NCBI RefSeq assembly: GCF_004843725.1
Contig: NZ_CP039451.1
Location: forward strand, 1,114,501-1,178,500
DNA length: 64,000 nt
Direction of reading: 5' to 3'
Source of the DNA: Psychroserpens sp. NJDZ02
Lineage (GTDB): Bacteria; Bacteroidota; Bacteroidia; Flavobacteriales; Flavobacteriaceae
A program made the position numbers and the translations under genes. Of this stretch, positions 8,357 through 16,020 are shown piece after piece (position 1 is the stretch's first letter; each line of letters starts with the position of its first letter). The notes below the pieces were generated by a model that was given only the letters and a program-made list of their open reading frames with translations, was not told the origin of the DNA and made no database searches.

Positions 8357-9700
8357 CTATAAACTAAATCCTCTTATTTTCTTATACTCTATAATAGCCT
8401 GACTATCACTCATCAGTGACACAAAATGACAAACGTTAAGCAGCCTAGCATATAGACTATCTGTATTAAAGTCTAAAGTTGAAGGTAAACCTTTCAATAT
8501 TAGCTTATCATAATTAGAAACCTTATCCAAATAATTATTGTTTACTGCCTTACTATATGTCTGCAACAAAGTATTTAAAACTTGATAGCCCGCAATCTCT
8601 TTATCCACTACATCCTTAGACTGGTAGACCTTTTCTATACTTAATTTAATAATATCATTAATTTGAGCTTCATATTTACTTTTGTCCAAAAGACTAATAC
8701 TGAAATCACCATTAAGAATAGCGTCTTCATTATCCATAAAAATAGTCACCGCTTCATTAATTAAGGTATTAATGGCTAAAGCTCTCAAATAACTTACTCG
8801 GTCCTTCGTATTAGTAAGTTTATGATATTTTTCCGTGTTTATTGAATTTCTAACCAAATTAATAAGGTACTCCAAAGCATATTCTTCTTGAATCAGCCCT
8901 AAGTTAATTCCATCTTCAAAGTCTATTATAGTATAACATATATCATCCGCTGCTTCAACTAAAAAAGCTAATGGATGACGAGAAAAACTAAAATCATTTG
9001 CACTACCACGCTTGACCAAACCTAATTCTTCTGCAACCTCCTTAAACGCTTCTTTTTCTGTTTGAAAAAAGCCATACTTCTTATCAGCTATATGTTTTGT
9101 TGGTTTTTTAGGCAAGGACTCCTTAGGATACTTTGTAAAAGCCCCCAATGTTGCATACGTCAATCTCAGACCTCCTTCACGTCCTGCTCTGCTCTGCGTC
9201 ACAATTTTAAAACCATTAGCATTACCTTCAAAATCACAAAGATCCTGATATTCTTTATCTGTTAATTCTGCTTTATAATGTTGTCCCTCCCCTGAAATAA
9301 AAAATTCACCTATAGCTTTTTCTCCAGAATGACCAAAAGGAGGGTTACCTATATCATGCGCTAATGCAGCAGATGCTACAATCGCACCAAAGTCATTTGG
9401 CAAATAACCATGAATATTTTGAAGATGTGGGTGCTTTTCTAAAATCTTCTGACCTACTTTTCTTCCTAAAGAGCGTCCAACAACACTAACCTCTAAACTA
9501 TGTGTCAATCTTGTATGGACAAAATCGGTATTAGATAATGGTATTACTTGTGTTTTATCTTGCAGACTTCTAAATTCCGAAGAAAAGATAACACGATCAT
9601 AATCAACTTCAAACCCTAAACGTGTTTCGTCTTCTTCTTTTCTTAATCTTTTATTAGTATCGCCAAAGCGTTTTAAAGAGAGCAACTGTTCCCAAATCAT
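8357..9700 (-). CDS. dgt: deoxyguanosinetriphosphate triphosphohydrolase
   Basis: This HD-superfamily enzyme hydrolyses dGTP or other dNTPs to deoxynucleoside and triphosphate, influencing dNTP pools. I choose the ATG at 9700 (447 residues, beginning MIWEQLLSLKRFGD) over the longer frame opening at 9751, because the extra 17 residues are hydrophobic and unlike the family. Metal-binding motifs are visible: HTRLTHSLEV (about 62-71), ALAHDIGNPPFGHSGE (about 112-127) and the later EAADDICYTIIDFEDG. Length and order match Dgt of Bacteroidota. The gene is monocistronic and divergent from the TonB receptor. A direct-repeat motif resembling the putative PHO boxes of this window sits 57-75 bases upstream on its strand. 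Confidence 0.92.
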   Translation of the reverse strand: MIWEQLLSLKRFGDTNKRLRKEEDETRLGFEVDYDRVIFSSEFRSLQDKTQVIPLSNTDFVHTRLTHSLEVSVVGRSLGRKVGQKILEKHPHLQNIHGYLPNDFGAIVASAALAHDIGNPPFGHSGEKAIGEFFISGEGQHYKAELTDKEYQDLCDFEGNANGFKIVTQSRAGREGGLRLTYATLGAFTKYPKESLPKKPTKHIADKKYGFFQTEKEAFKEVAEELGLVKRGSANDFSFSRHPLAFLVEAADDICYTIIDFEDGINLGLIQEEYALEYLINLVRNSINTEKYHKLTNTKDRVSYLRALAINTLINEAVTIFMDNEDAILNGDFSISLLDKSKYEAQINDIIKLSIEKVYQSKDVVDKEIAGYQVLNTLLQTYSKAVNNNYLDKVSNYDKLILKGLPSTLDFNTDSLYARLLNVCHFVSLMSDSQAIIEYKKIRGFSL

Positions 9701-9756
9701 AATCAAAATTTTGAAATGCAAGATAACTATTTGTAAGATAACCAAAAGCAATTGCT

Positions 9757-9775
9757 AATGTTAACTTAATGTTTA
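9757..9775 (-). promoter_or_regulatory. putative PHO-box-like direct repeat between dgt and the TonB receptor
   Basis: On the minus strand the site reads AAACATT-AAGT-TAACATT, two heptamers separated by four bases (11-bp period). It is nearly identical to the site before the porin at 14682. The 7-4-7 layout is that of PhoB-type PHO boxes. It faces dgt but could serve either divergent promoter. Confidence 0.4.
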
Positions 9776-9802
9776 GCAAATACAAAAATCAAACTTATCC
9801 GA

Positions 9803-9853
9803 TAACCTTTAGCTAACTTTTTAGTCACCAACTATTAATCTCTAGTTAACCTT
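9803..9853 (+). promoter_or_regulatory. degenerate 11-bp-phased TAACCTT repeats before the TonB receptor
   Basis: TAACCTT (9803), TAACTTT (9814) and TAACCTT (9847) are spaced by 11 and 33 bp, in phase with each other. A TTTG of a possible -7 element lies at 9876-9879. This may be a weaker version of the AACATT repeats around the phosphate genes. Low certainty. Confidence 0.25.
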
Positions 9854-9902
9854 GACTTTACAATATCAAGGTTTCTTTGCATCAAGAATTTTAATAGTCA
9901 AA

Positions 9903-12707
9903 ATGAAAAAGTTTACATACCTATTTTTTAGTTTATTCAGCGCAATTACTTTCGCTCAAACAGGCTCTATCTCTGGAACATTAACAGACAAAGAGTTTAA
10001 CAACGAGTCTTTAGCTTATGCCAACATATTACTTAAAGGCACAACTACTGGAACAACATCCGACAATGCCGGACAATATACATTCTCAGACCTAAATCCA
10101 GGAACGTATACTGTCGAGTTTAGTTTTGTTGGTTACGAAACACAAACAATCTCTGCAACTGTACAAACGGGAAAAGTGACAGAAATTAATGTCGTTATGA
10201 GTGCTAGTGCTGCTGCTTTAGATGAAATAGTCCTTGAAACGGTGACCACTAAACGTGAAAGTGAAACAGCCTTATTATTAGAACAAAAGAAAGCAGTAGA
10301 AATCAAGCAAATCATCGGAGCTGAAGAGTTATCACGCAAAGGGGTTAGCGATGCAGCTGGTGCGGTTTCAAAAATATCTGGGGTTTCTAAACAAGAAGGC
10401 TCTAGTAATGTTTACGTGAGAGGACTTGGTGACAGATACTTAAACACTACAATAAACGGACTATCATTGCCATCTAACGATGTTAGTAAAAAGAATATTA
10501 ATTTAAATTTATTCTCGTCAGACGTTATTCAAAATGTATCTATAAGCAAAGCTTACGCCTCTCAATTTTATGGTGATTTTGCTGCAGGTAATGTAGATAT
10601 TTCATCTAAAGAACATAAAGGAGGAAGCTTTGTAGAAGCTTATTCTGGCACAGGGATAAACACTAATGCAATTGACAAAAATTTTGTTAGAAGTGAGGGT
10701 ACTGGTTATTTTGGATTTTACGGTAGAGGAGAGCACAACCCTTTTGCAATAGTATTATCTCATGGTGTAGACGCAGTAAGCGTAGACACACCTATTAATG
10801 TCTCTTACGGTGCTTCAGGAGGTAGTTCTTTCAATTTTGAAAATGGATCTAGATTAAGCTTTTTCTTAACGGGTGGCTTTGAAAATAATTACGAATATAG
10901 AGAAGGACAATCTATAGATTTCTCTACTGTAGAGAAAAAAGCTTTTGAAGCGGCCGAAGAATACGAATACTCCACAACTACAACTGCTATGGCTAACTTA
11001 AACTATAAAATAGATAGTGACAATAGCTTAAGTTATAACTCTATTTTTATCAATAGTTCTTCCGATGTAGTAGGGTATTATGGTACCGATGGAAACGGAA
11101 GAAACAGAGATGCTATTCTTAATACAGACAAAGGTTTTTACCAACAAAATATTCAGTTTGACCAAACAAAAATGTTTGTAAACCAATTAATGGGAAACCA
11201 CAAATCAGGTGACTTTGAATTAGATTGGGGATTTGGTTACAATAAAGTATTTTCTGATCAACCAGACAGAAAACGTTTTAGTGTAGAAAATTACGACTAT
11301 GCCTTAGATAACGATCCTACAACAAACCCGACATTTTATAGTAATGTCGTATTTGATAACCAACGTTACTTTCAAAAAATTGAAGATGACGAGTACAATG
11401 GACGCATAAATCTAGCTTATGAAATTAATGACAATCTAAAATTAAACTTTGGATATAATGGTCGTAATAAAACAAGACAATTTAACAATGTTAGATATGG
11501 TTACGATATTGTCGAAAACGGGTATCAAATTACAGATGTCAACAACTTCGACTCTGTATTCAACTTAAGCAACTTAAATTTAAACACTGGTGATTCTGGA
11601 TTATACGAAATCAAAGTTTTAAAACCATACCCTACATTATCTAACACCAACAGACCAGGACTTAATGAAAACACTTACAACGGAGCGTTAAATATTTACG
11701 CAGGCTATGTTGACGCAGAAATTAAAGCTGGAGAAAAATGGCTATTTGTACCAGGCGTAAGGTTAGAAAGCTTTGAGCAAAGTATAGATTACAACGTTAT
11801 TAACTTAGGTAATAACGGAGAAGACTCTAAAACATCCAAAGAGACTTTTGTATTACCAAGCATTAACATCAAATATAGCTTAACCGAAGACCAAAACCTA
11901 AGATTCTCAGCAAGTAAAACGGTTTCGACGCCTGAGTTTAAAGAAATAGCACCATTTGTATACGAAGATGTATCCACGCGTATTGGAGGGAATCCTGATG
12001 TACTTGGTTATTCTAATGTCTTAAATATCGACCTAAAATACGAATGGTTTTTTAGCAGAAGTGAAGTATTTTCTCTAGGTGCTTTTACAAAACAAATTGA
12101 AGACCCAATTAACTTAGTTGTTGTTGGAGATGCGACTGGAACACAACGTTATGTTAGAACTGGAGACAAAGCTACAGTGTATGGTATCGAAGTCGAATTA
12201 AGAAAAAACATTTTAGTCGATGACAATGACAACACTAATCTTTCTTTTGGAGTTAATGCCACTTACATGCACACAAAACAAGATCTATATAATAATATAG
12301 ACGGAACATTCGATTTAGCTTTTAACAAAACTGAAGACCAACTACAAGGTGCCTCTCCATTTATTTTAAATGCAGACGTAAGTTACTCTCCAGTATTCAA
12401 AAAATACAAACCTGTCGCTAACTTAGTCTTTTCATATTTCTCAGATAGAATTGATGCTTTAGGTTCTGGAGATCTTGGAAACATTGTTGAAAAAAGCGTT
12501 CCAACATTAGACTTCATCTGGAAAAATACTATCAGCGATAATTTTGAAATCAACTTTAGTGCTAAAAACTTACTAAATCCAACAATACAATACGTAAGAG
12601 AAGATCAAAACCAAGGAGATGTTTTGGTTGTCTCAGCTAATGGTAAAGGAGTTACAGATTATAAAAGAGGATTAGATATAGGATTACAACTTAAATACAA
12701 ATTTTAA
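9903..12707 (+). CDS. TonB-dependent outer-membrane receptor with carboxypeptidase-like N-terminal domain
   Basis: I take the ATG at 9903 (934 residues), because it begins directly with a signal peptide (MKKFTYLFFSLFSAITFAQ). The frame could open 17 codons earlier, but those residues precede the signal. Order: signal peptide, a carboxypeptidase D regulatory-like domain at about 20-105 (GSISGTLTD, DLNPGTYTVEFSFVGYE), a plug domain at about 130-240 (SNVYVRGLGDRYLNTTING), then a 22-strand-type barrel ending in an aromatic, LQLKYKF. It should import a ligand across the outer membrane using TonB energy. It is followed 45 bases later by a beta-helix lipoprotein, probably its partner. Location beside porin O/P and PiT genes suggests a phosphate-related substrate, which is inference only. 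Confidence 0.88.
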   Translation: MKKFTYLFFSLFSAITFAQTGSISGTLTDKEFNNESLAYANILLKGTTTGTTSDNAGQYTFSDLNPGTYTVEFSFVGYETQTISATVQTGKVTEINVVMSASAAALDEIVLETVTTKRESETALLLEQKKAVEIKQIIGAEELSRKGVSDAAGAVSKISGVSKQEGSSNVYVRGLGDRYLNTTINGLSLPSNDVSKKNINLNLFSSDVIQNVSISKAYASQFYGDFAAGNVDISSKEHKGGSFVEAYSGTGINTNAIDKNFVRSEGTGYFGFYGRGEHNPFAIVLSHGVDAVSVDTPINVSYGASGGSSFNFENGSRLSFFLTGGFENNYEYREGQSIDFSTVEKKAFEAAEEYEYSTTTTAMANLNYKIDSDNSLSYNSIFINSSSDVVGYYGTDGNGRNRDAILNTDKGFYQQNIQFDQTKMFVNQLMGNHKSGDFELDWGFGYNKVFSDQPDRKRFSVENYDYALDNDPTTNPTFYSNVVFDNQRYFQKIEDDEYNGRINLAYEINDNLKLNFGYNGRNKTRQFNNVRYGYDIVENGYQITDVNNFDSVFNLSNLNLNTGDSGLYEIKVLKPYPTLSNTNRPGLNENTYNGALNIYAGYVDAEIKAGEKWLFVPGVRLESFEQSIDYNVINLGNNGEDSKTSKETFVLPSINIKYSLTEDQNLRFSASKTVSTPEFKEIAPFVYEDVSTRIGGNPDVLGYSNVLNIDLKYEWFFSRSEVFSLGAFTKQIEDPINLVVVGDATGTQRYVRTGDKATVYGIEVELRKNILVDDNDNTNLSFGVNATYMHTKQDLYNNIDGTFDLAFNKTEDQLQGASPFILNADVSYSPVFKKYKPVANLVFSYFSDRIDALGSGDLGNIVEKSVPTLDFIWKNTISDNFEINFSAKNLLNPTIQYVREDQNQGDVLVVSANGKGVTDYKRGLDIGLQLKYKF

Positions 12708-12752
12708 CAAACTGAACATAATTAAAAAATACAACTAAAAACAAAAAAAACA

Positions 12753-13922
12753 ATGAAAAAACAAATAATCTTAGGCTTAGCATTAGTATCTATGGTATTC
12801 TCATGCTCTACAGACGACACATCTGATATTGTTATCAATGACAATAGTGTAACAAACAATAACTCTGACGGAGGTACAACAGACCCTGCTACTATTTTCT
12901 TATCTGGTACGTATACCGAAGATTTAACTTTAGATGCAAACAACACCTATAAGCTTAACGGGTCTTTAATTATGACTAGTGGTACGACATTAACAATTCC
13001 AGCTTGTATGACTATTAAAGCATTATCTTCTGGAGCTGATGTTTACATCGCAATATCTCAAGGCGCACAAATTATCGCAAATGGTACTGCAGATTGCCCT
13101 ATAGTATTTACTTCTGACGCTGCAAGTCCTGCTGCTGGAGATTGGGGAGGAATAATATTATTAGGAAAAGCACCAATAAACTCTGTTACAGGAACAAACA
13201 CTGCAACTTCAGAAATTGCAAGTTTACCTTACGGAGGTAATACAGCAAACGATAATTCTGGATCTTTAAACTATGTACGTGTTGAGTATTCTGGTGGTGC
13301 TGCTGATGGACAATCAGAAAACAATGGATTTTCTTTTTATGGTGTAGGAAATGCAACGTCTGTAAACTATATCCAAGCATATGCTGGAAAAGATGATGGT
13401 GTTGAGTTTTTTGGAGGAACAGTTAACGCTAGCTACATTTCTGTTATCAATGCAGAAGATGATTCTGTAGACTGGACAGAAGGATTTTCTGGAACATTAG
13501 AAAATGTATACATTTCTAACAGAGGCTCTGACGATAAAGCTATAGAAGCAGATGGTTACAATACTGATTTTAGTAACGCAACAGGAATTTTCTCTAAACC
13601 AACAGTAAACAATGCTACTATTATTGGTGAAGGTTCTGCTAACTCTTCTGAAGCTGTAAGATTAAGAGCAGGAACACAAGGGATCTTTAATAACATCATG
13701 ATTACTGGATACGCTGAAGGTTTTGACTTAGATGATTTAGATACTGGTAATGGTGTTGTTAGCGATGACTTACAAATAACAGGCGTAACTTTTACAGATG
13801 TTACAACTAACATGCAAAATGACACAGGAGCTACTTTTACTGAAGCAGATTTCTTAACAGGATTAGGAACAGCAACAGGGACTGATTACGCAACCTGGGG
13901 AGCTGGTTGGACAATCAACTAA
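12753..13922 (+). CDS. beta-helix-like lipoprotein, probable partner of the TonB receptor
   Basis: The 389-residue protein has a lipoprotein signal (MVFSC, Cys18) and an acidic, Asn-rich spacer. The body is made of short hydrophobic-glycine turns typical of right-handed beta-helices: LNGSLIMTSGTTLTIPAC, IAISQGAQIIANGTADCPI, DWGGIILLGKAPINS, LNYVRVEYSGG, ENVYISNRGSDDKAIE. Such lipoproteins often follow a TonB receptor in Bacteroidota and are usually left unnamed or called multidrug transporter by transfer error. It most likely sits on the outer membrane and may bind the receptor substrate. Two cysteines in the first coils could form a disulfide. A strong terminator follows. Confidence 0.75.
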   Translation: MKKQIILGLALVSMVFSCSTDDTSDIVINDNSVTNNNSDGGTTDPATIFLSGTYTEDLTLDANNTYKLNGSLIMTSGTTLTIPACMTIKALSSGADVYIAISQGAQIIANGTADCPIVFTSDAASPAAGDWGGIILLGKAPINSVTGTNTATSEIASLPYGGNTANDNSGSLNYVRVEYSGGAADGQSENNGFSFYGVGNATSVNYIQAYAGKDDGVEFFGGTVNASYISVINAEDDSVDWTEGFSGTLENVYISNRGSDDKAIEADGYNTDFSNATGIFSKPTVNNATIIGEGSANSSEAVRLRAGTQGIFNNIMITGYAEGFDLDDLDTGNGVVSDDLQITGVTFTDVTTNMQNDTGATFTEADFLTGLGTATGTDYATWGAGWTIN

Positions 13923-13943
13923 ACCAAAATATACATCAAAAAA

Positions 13944-13973
13944 AAAGCCTTGCAATTGCAAGGCTTTTTTTTT
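13944..13973. terminator. bidirectional intrinsic terminator
   Basis: AAAGCCTTGC (13944-13953) and GCAAGGCTTT (13958-13967) form a perfect 10-bp stem around AATT, with T-tracts on both strands. It separates the beta-helix lipoprotein gene from the convergent MORN-like gene. Confidence 0.9.
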
Positions 13974-13983
13974 GTGTAATAAT

Positions 13984-14343
13984 TTAATTACTAGTTGCTA
14001 CTGAGTTTTTAACTTCCCATTCGCTAACATTTGCAATTTGATTATTATTATAATCTACTTCTTTAAGAGTGGTTTCATTCCAAAAAAACCACTTGCCGAC
14101 TTTTTTACCATTATCATAATTTGCTGAAACCTGTTTTTTACCTTGTGCATTAAAACTTAACCACTCACCTTGTAATTTACCATCTGTACTATAAGCGCCT
14201 GTCTGGCTTACAGCTCCATTGTCGTGATAATAAACAACGTCTATTAAATTAGTGTTTTCATTAAGCTTTAAATCCCTTTTGTCTTGTGCAAAAGAAACCA
14301 CAGTAAATAAAAAAGCAACTGATACTAAGATTGATTTCTTCAT
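13984..14343 (-). CDS. small secreted MORN-repeat-like protein
   Basis: The 119-residue protein has a clear Sec signal peptide (VAFLFTVVSFAQ) and about two MORN/YwqK-like repeats (NGAVSQTGAYSTDGKLQGEWLSF and the following DNGKKVGKWFFWN segment). Proteins of this type are frequent in Flavobacteriaceae and are often mislabelled nicotinate-nucleotide adenylyltransferase. No catalytic motif is present. It is divergent from the porin region across a 397-base intergenic stretch that holds AACATT repeats and a small-RNA candidate. Function unknown. Confidence 0.8.
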   Translation of the reverse strand: MKKSILVSVAFLFTVVSFAQDKRDLKLNENTNLIDVVYYHDNGAVSQTGAYSTDGKLQGEWLSFNAQGKKQVSANYDNGKKVGKWFFWNETTLKEVDYNNNQIANVSEWEVKNSVATSN

Positions 14344-14396
14344 AATTATGGGTTTTAATATTATATCTCAAATATACAAATTAGATAACGTTTATG

Positions 14397-14425
14397 CAAC
14401 ATTTACGTAACATTAAATTAACATT
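14397..14425 (+). promoter_or_regulatory. triple AACATT direct repeat, putative PHO box
   Basis: AACATT occurs at 14398, 14409 and 14420, exactly 11 bp apart, with TA before the second and third copies. This equals one DNA turn per repeat, as in tandem PHO boxes bound by PhoB-family response regulators. It points toward the small-RNA candidate and porin, and is 55 bases before the minus-strand MORN-like gene. Confidence 0.5.
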
Positions 14426-14544
14426 GAAATCATAAACCACTAAAAACAAGTGTTTTAATTAAAAAAATTACCATGGTGATTGTTAATAATTAGATAATAT
14501 TAGCATGATATTAAAATCACTTTACATCACCATATTTGTTACTG

Positions 14545-14649
14545 TCTTAAGACAACACAATTAGTATTTCATATAATCTATTAGTTTTTGTCGACTACAT
14601 TATTATGATTTCTAATGAGACTGCTTTTGGCCGAAGCAGTCTCTTTTTT
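14545..14649 (+). ncRNA. candidate small RNA or porin leader ended by an intrinsic terminator
   Basis: No gene points toward the strong terminator at 14617-14649, so a short transcript must start in the intergenic region. A near-consensus -7 element CATATTTG lies at 14531-14538, giving about 105 nt. The perfect palindrome TGTCTTAAGACA (14543-14554) would sit at its 5' end. It might instead be an attenuated leader of the porin mRNA, because the porin start is 92 bases beyond the terminator. Upstream AACATT repeats suggest phosphate control. Start site is inferred. Confidence 0.35.
14617..14649 (+). terminator. strong orphan terminator upstream of the porin gene
   Basis: GAGACTGCTT (14617-14626) and AAGCAGTCTC (14634-14643) form a perfect 10-bp stem with a seven-base loop followed by six T. 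Confidence 0.85.
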
Positions 14650-14681
14650 GTTAAAAAAATCATAAAATATTAATATTCAGG

Positions 14682-14699
14682 AAACATTAAGTTAACATC
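14682..14699 (+). promoter_or_regulatory. putative PHO box before the porin gene
   Basis: AAACATT-AAGT-TAACATC, an 11-bp-spaced direct repeat, lies 12 bases before a TTTG (14711-14714) that may be the core of the porin -7 element. It is almost the same as the site at 9757-9775. Confidence 0.5.
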
Positions 14700-14740
14700 T
14701 ATGTTGGTTCTTTGCAGCGACAAAAACTAACAAAGATTAC

Positions 14741-15943
14741 ATGAAATTTATTTTAAGTATTGCACTTTTACTGTGCATAACGCACTCTATTAATGCCCAA
14801 GAAATTAGCGACACCTCTTTTGGTAAAGGCCTAATTAACTTTACAGCAAAAGACAGTTCTTTTAGTATCAGATTCGCACCTCGCTTCCAAGTTAGGTCAA
14901 TCTCTTCTTGGGATCATGATGGATCACAATACACCAGTCCAGAACACAACTTTATAGTACGTCGCGCACGTTTAAAGTTTGATGGTTTTGCGTACACTCC
15001 AAAATTAAAATACAAAATAGAGTTAGGCTTATCCAACAGAGATATTTCTGGTGCTAATGACTTTAATAGAAACACGCCCCGTATTATACTGGACGCCGTT
15101 ATCATGTGGAACTTTGCCGAAAATTTTGAACTTTGGGCTGGACAAACAAAATTACCTGGCAATGTGGAGCGTGTTGTTTCTTCTGCAAATCTTCAACTTA
15201 TAGATCGTTCATTATTAAATAGTAATTTTAATTTAGATCGTGACTTAGGTATCCAACTTAGACATAAATCAAATTTAGGTGGTGGATTTCTAATGCGCGA
15301 AAAAATAGCCATTTCTCAAGGTGAAGGTCGCAATGTTTCAGAAGGTAACGAAGGCGGCTTGCAATACACTGCAAGATTAGAATTTTTACCTCTAGGCAAC
15401 TTTACATCCAAAGGCGATTATGTACAAGCCGATTTAAAACGAGAAACCAGCCCTAAACTAATGGTTGGGTTTACGTACAACTATAACCAAAATGCTGTTA
15501 GAGAACGCAGTGGTTTAGGAGACTACATGTTTAAAAGCGATGGCACACTATATGAAACTAACATCAGCACACTATTTGCAGACGCCATGTTTAAATACAA
15601 AGGCTTCTCTTTTATGGGAGAATATGCAAAAAGAGAAGCTGATCAACCCATAGCAATAGATAATGACGGTATTACTCCAACAGGAGCTATTGTTTTAACG
15701 GGAAATGCCGTAAATTTTCAAGCAGGGTATTTATTTAAAACTAATTATGAAATCGCTGGTCGTTTTACCTCTTTAACTTTTGACGCTATAACAGGAAGCT
15801 CTCCAAGAAAGCAGTACACTTTAGGTGGCTCCAAATATATTGTAGGACACAAACTAAAAGTCCAAACAGATTTAAGCTATTCAACACTTAACGGTAATGA
15901 AGATAATATTACCTTTAGACTTGGATTTGACATCCACTTTTAA
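14741..15943 (+). CDS. porin of the OprO/OprP (phosphate-selective) family
   Basis: The 400-residue protein has a signal peptide (MKFILSIALLLCITHSINAQ) and a beta-barrel pattern of alternating residues, beginning with IRFAPRFQVRS and FIVRRARLKFDGFAYTPKLKYKIELG. This matches the phosphate-selective porin O/P family, and the barrel ends in the aromatic residue F (RLGFDIHF). It should form an outer-membrane channel for anions such as phosphate. A PiT-type phosphate transporter begins 77 bases downstream, and both genes carry the same 11-bp-spaced repeat upstream. This supports a shared role in phosphate uptake. Specificity is inferred from family and context. Confidence 0.85.
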   Translation: MKFILSIALLLCITHSINAQEISDTSFGKGLINFTAKDSSFSIRFAPRFQVRSISSWDHDGSQYTSPEHNFIVRRARLKFDGFAYTPKLKYKIELGLSNRDISGANDFNRNTPRIILDAVIMWNFAENFELWAGQTKLPGNVERVVSSANLQLIDRSLLNSNFNLDRDLGIQLRHKSNLGGGFLMREKIAISQGEGRNVSEGNEGGLQYTARLEFLPLGNFTSKGDYVQADLKRETSPKLMVGFTYNYNQNAVRERSGLGDYMFKSDGTLYETNISTLFADAMFKYKGFSFMGEYAKREADQPIAIDNDGITPTGAIVLTGNAVNFQAGYLFKTNYEIAGRFTSLTFDAITGSSPRKQYTLGGSKYIVGHKLKVQTDLSYSTLNGNEDNITFRLGFDIHF

Positions 15944-15953
15944 GTAAAAAACA

Positions 15954-15971
15954 TAACATTGTCGTAACATT
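15954..15971 (+). promoter_or_regulatory. putative PHO box before the PiT transporter gene
   Basis: TAACATT-GTCG-TAACATT is a perfect heptamer repeat with a four-base spacer (11-bp period). It lies 22 bases before GATATTTG (15990-15997), a near-consensus -7 element, in the porin/PiT intergenic space. Confidence 0.6.
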
Positions 15972-16020
15972 GCAATCGAAAACAGTCAAGATATTTGCAA
16001 ACTTATTTTAATTAAAAATT

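Noticed and set aside
9701..9751. A 17-residue N-terminal extension of dgt from the ATG at 9751
   Set aside because: The residues are hydrophobic and not family-like; the Dgt N-terminus begins at the ATG at 9700.
9852..9902. A 17-residue extension before the TonB receptor signal peptide
   Set aside because: A normal signal peptide starts exactly at the ATG at 9903, and the TTTG of a possible -7 element lies at 9876-9879, inside the extension.
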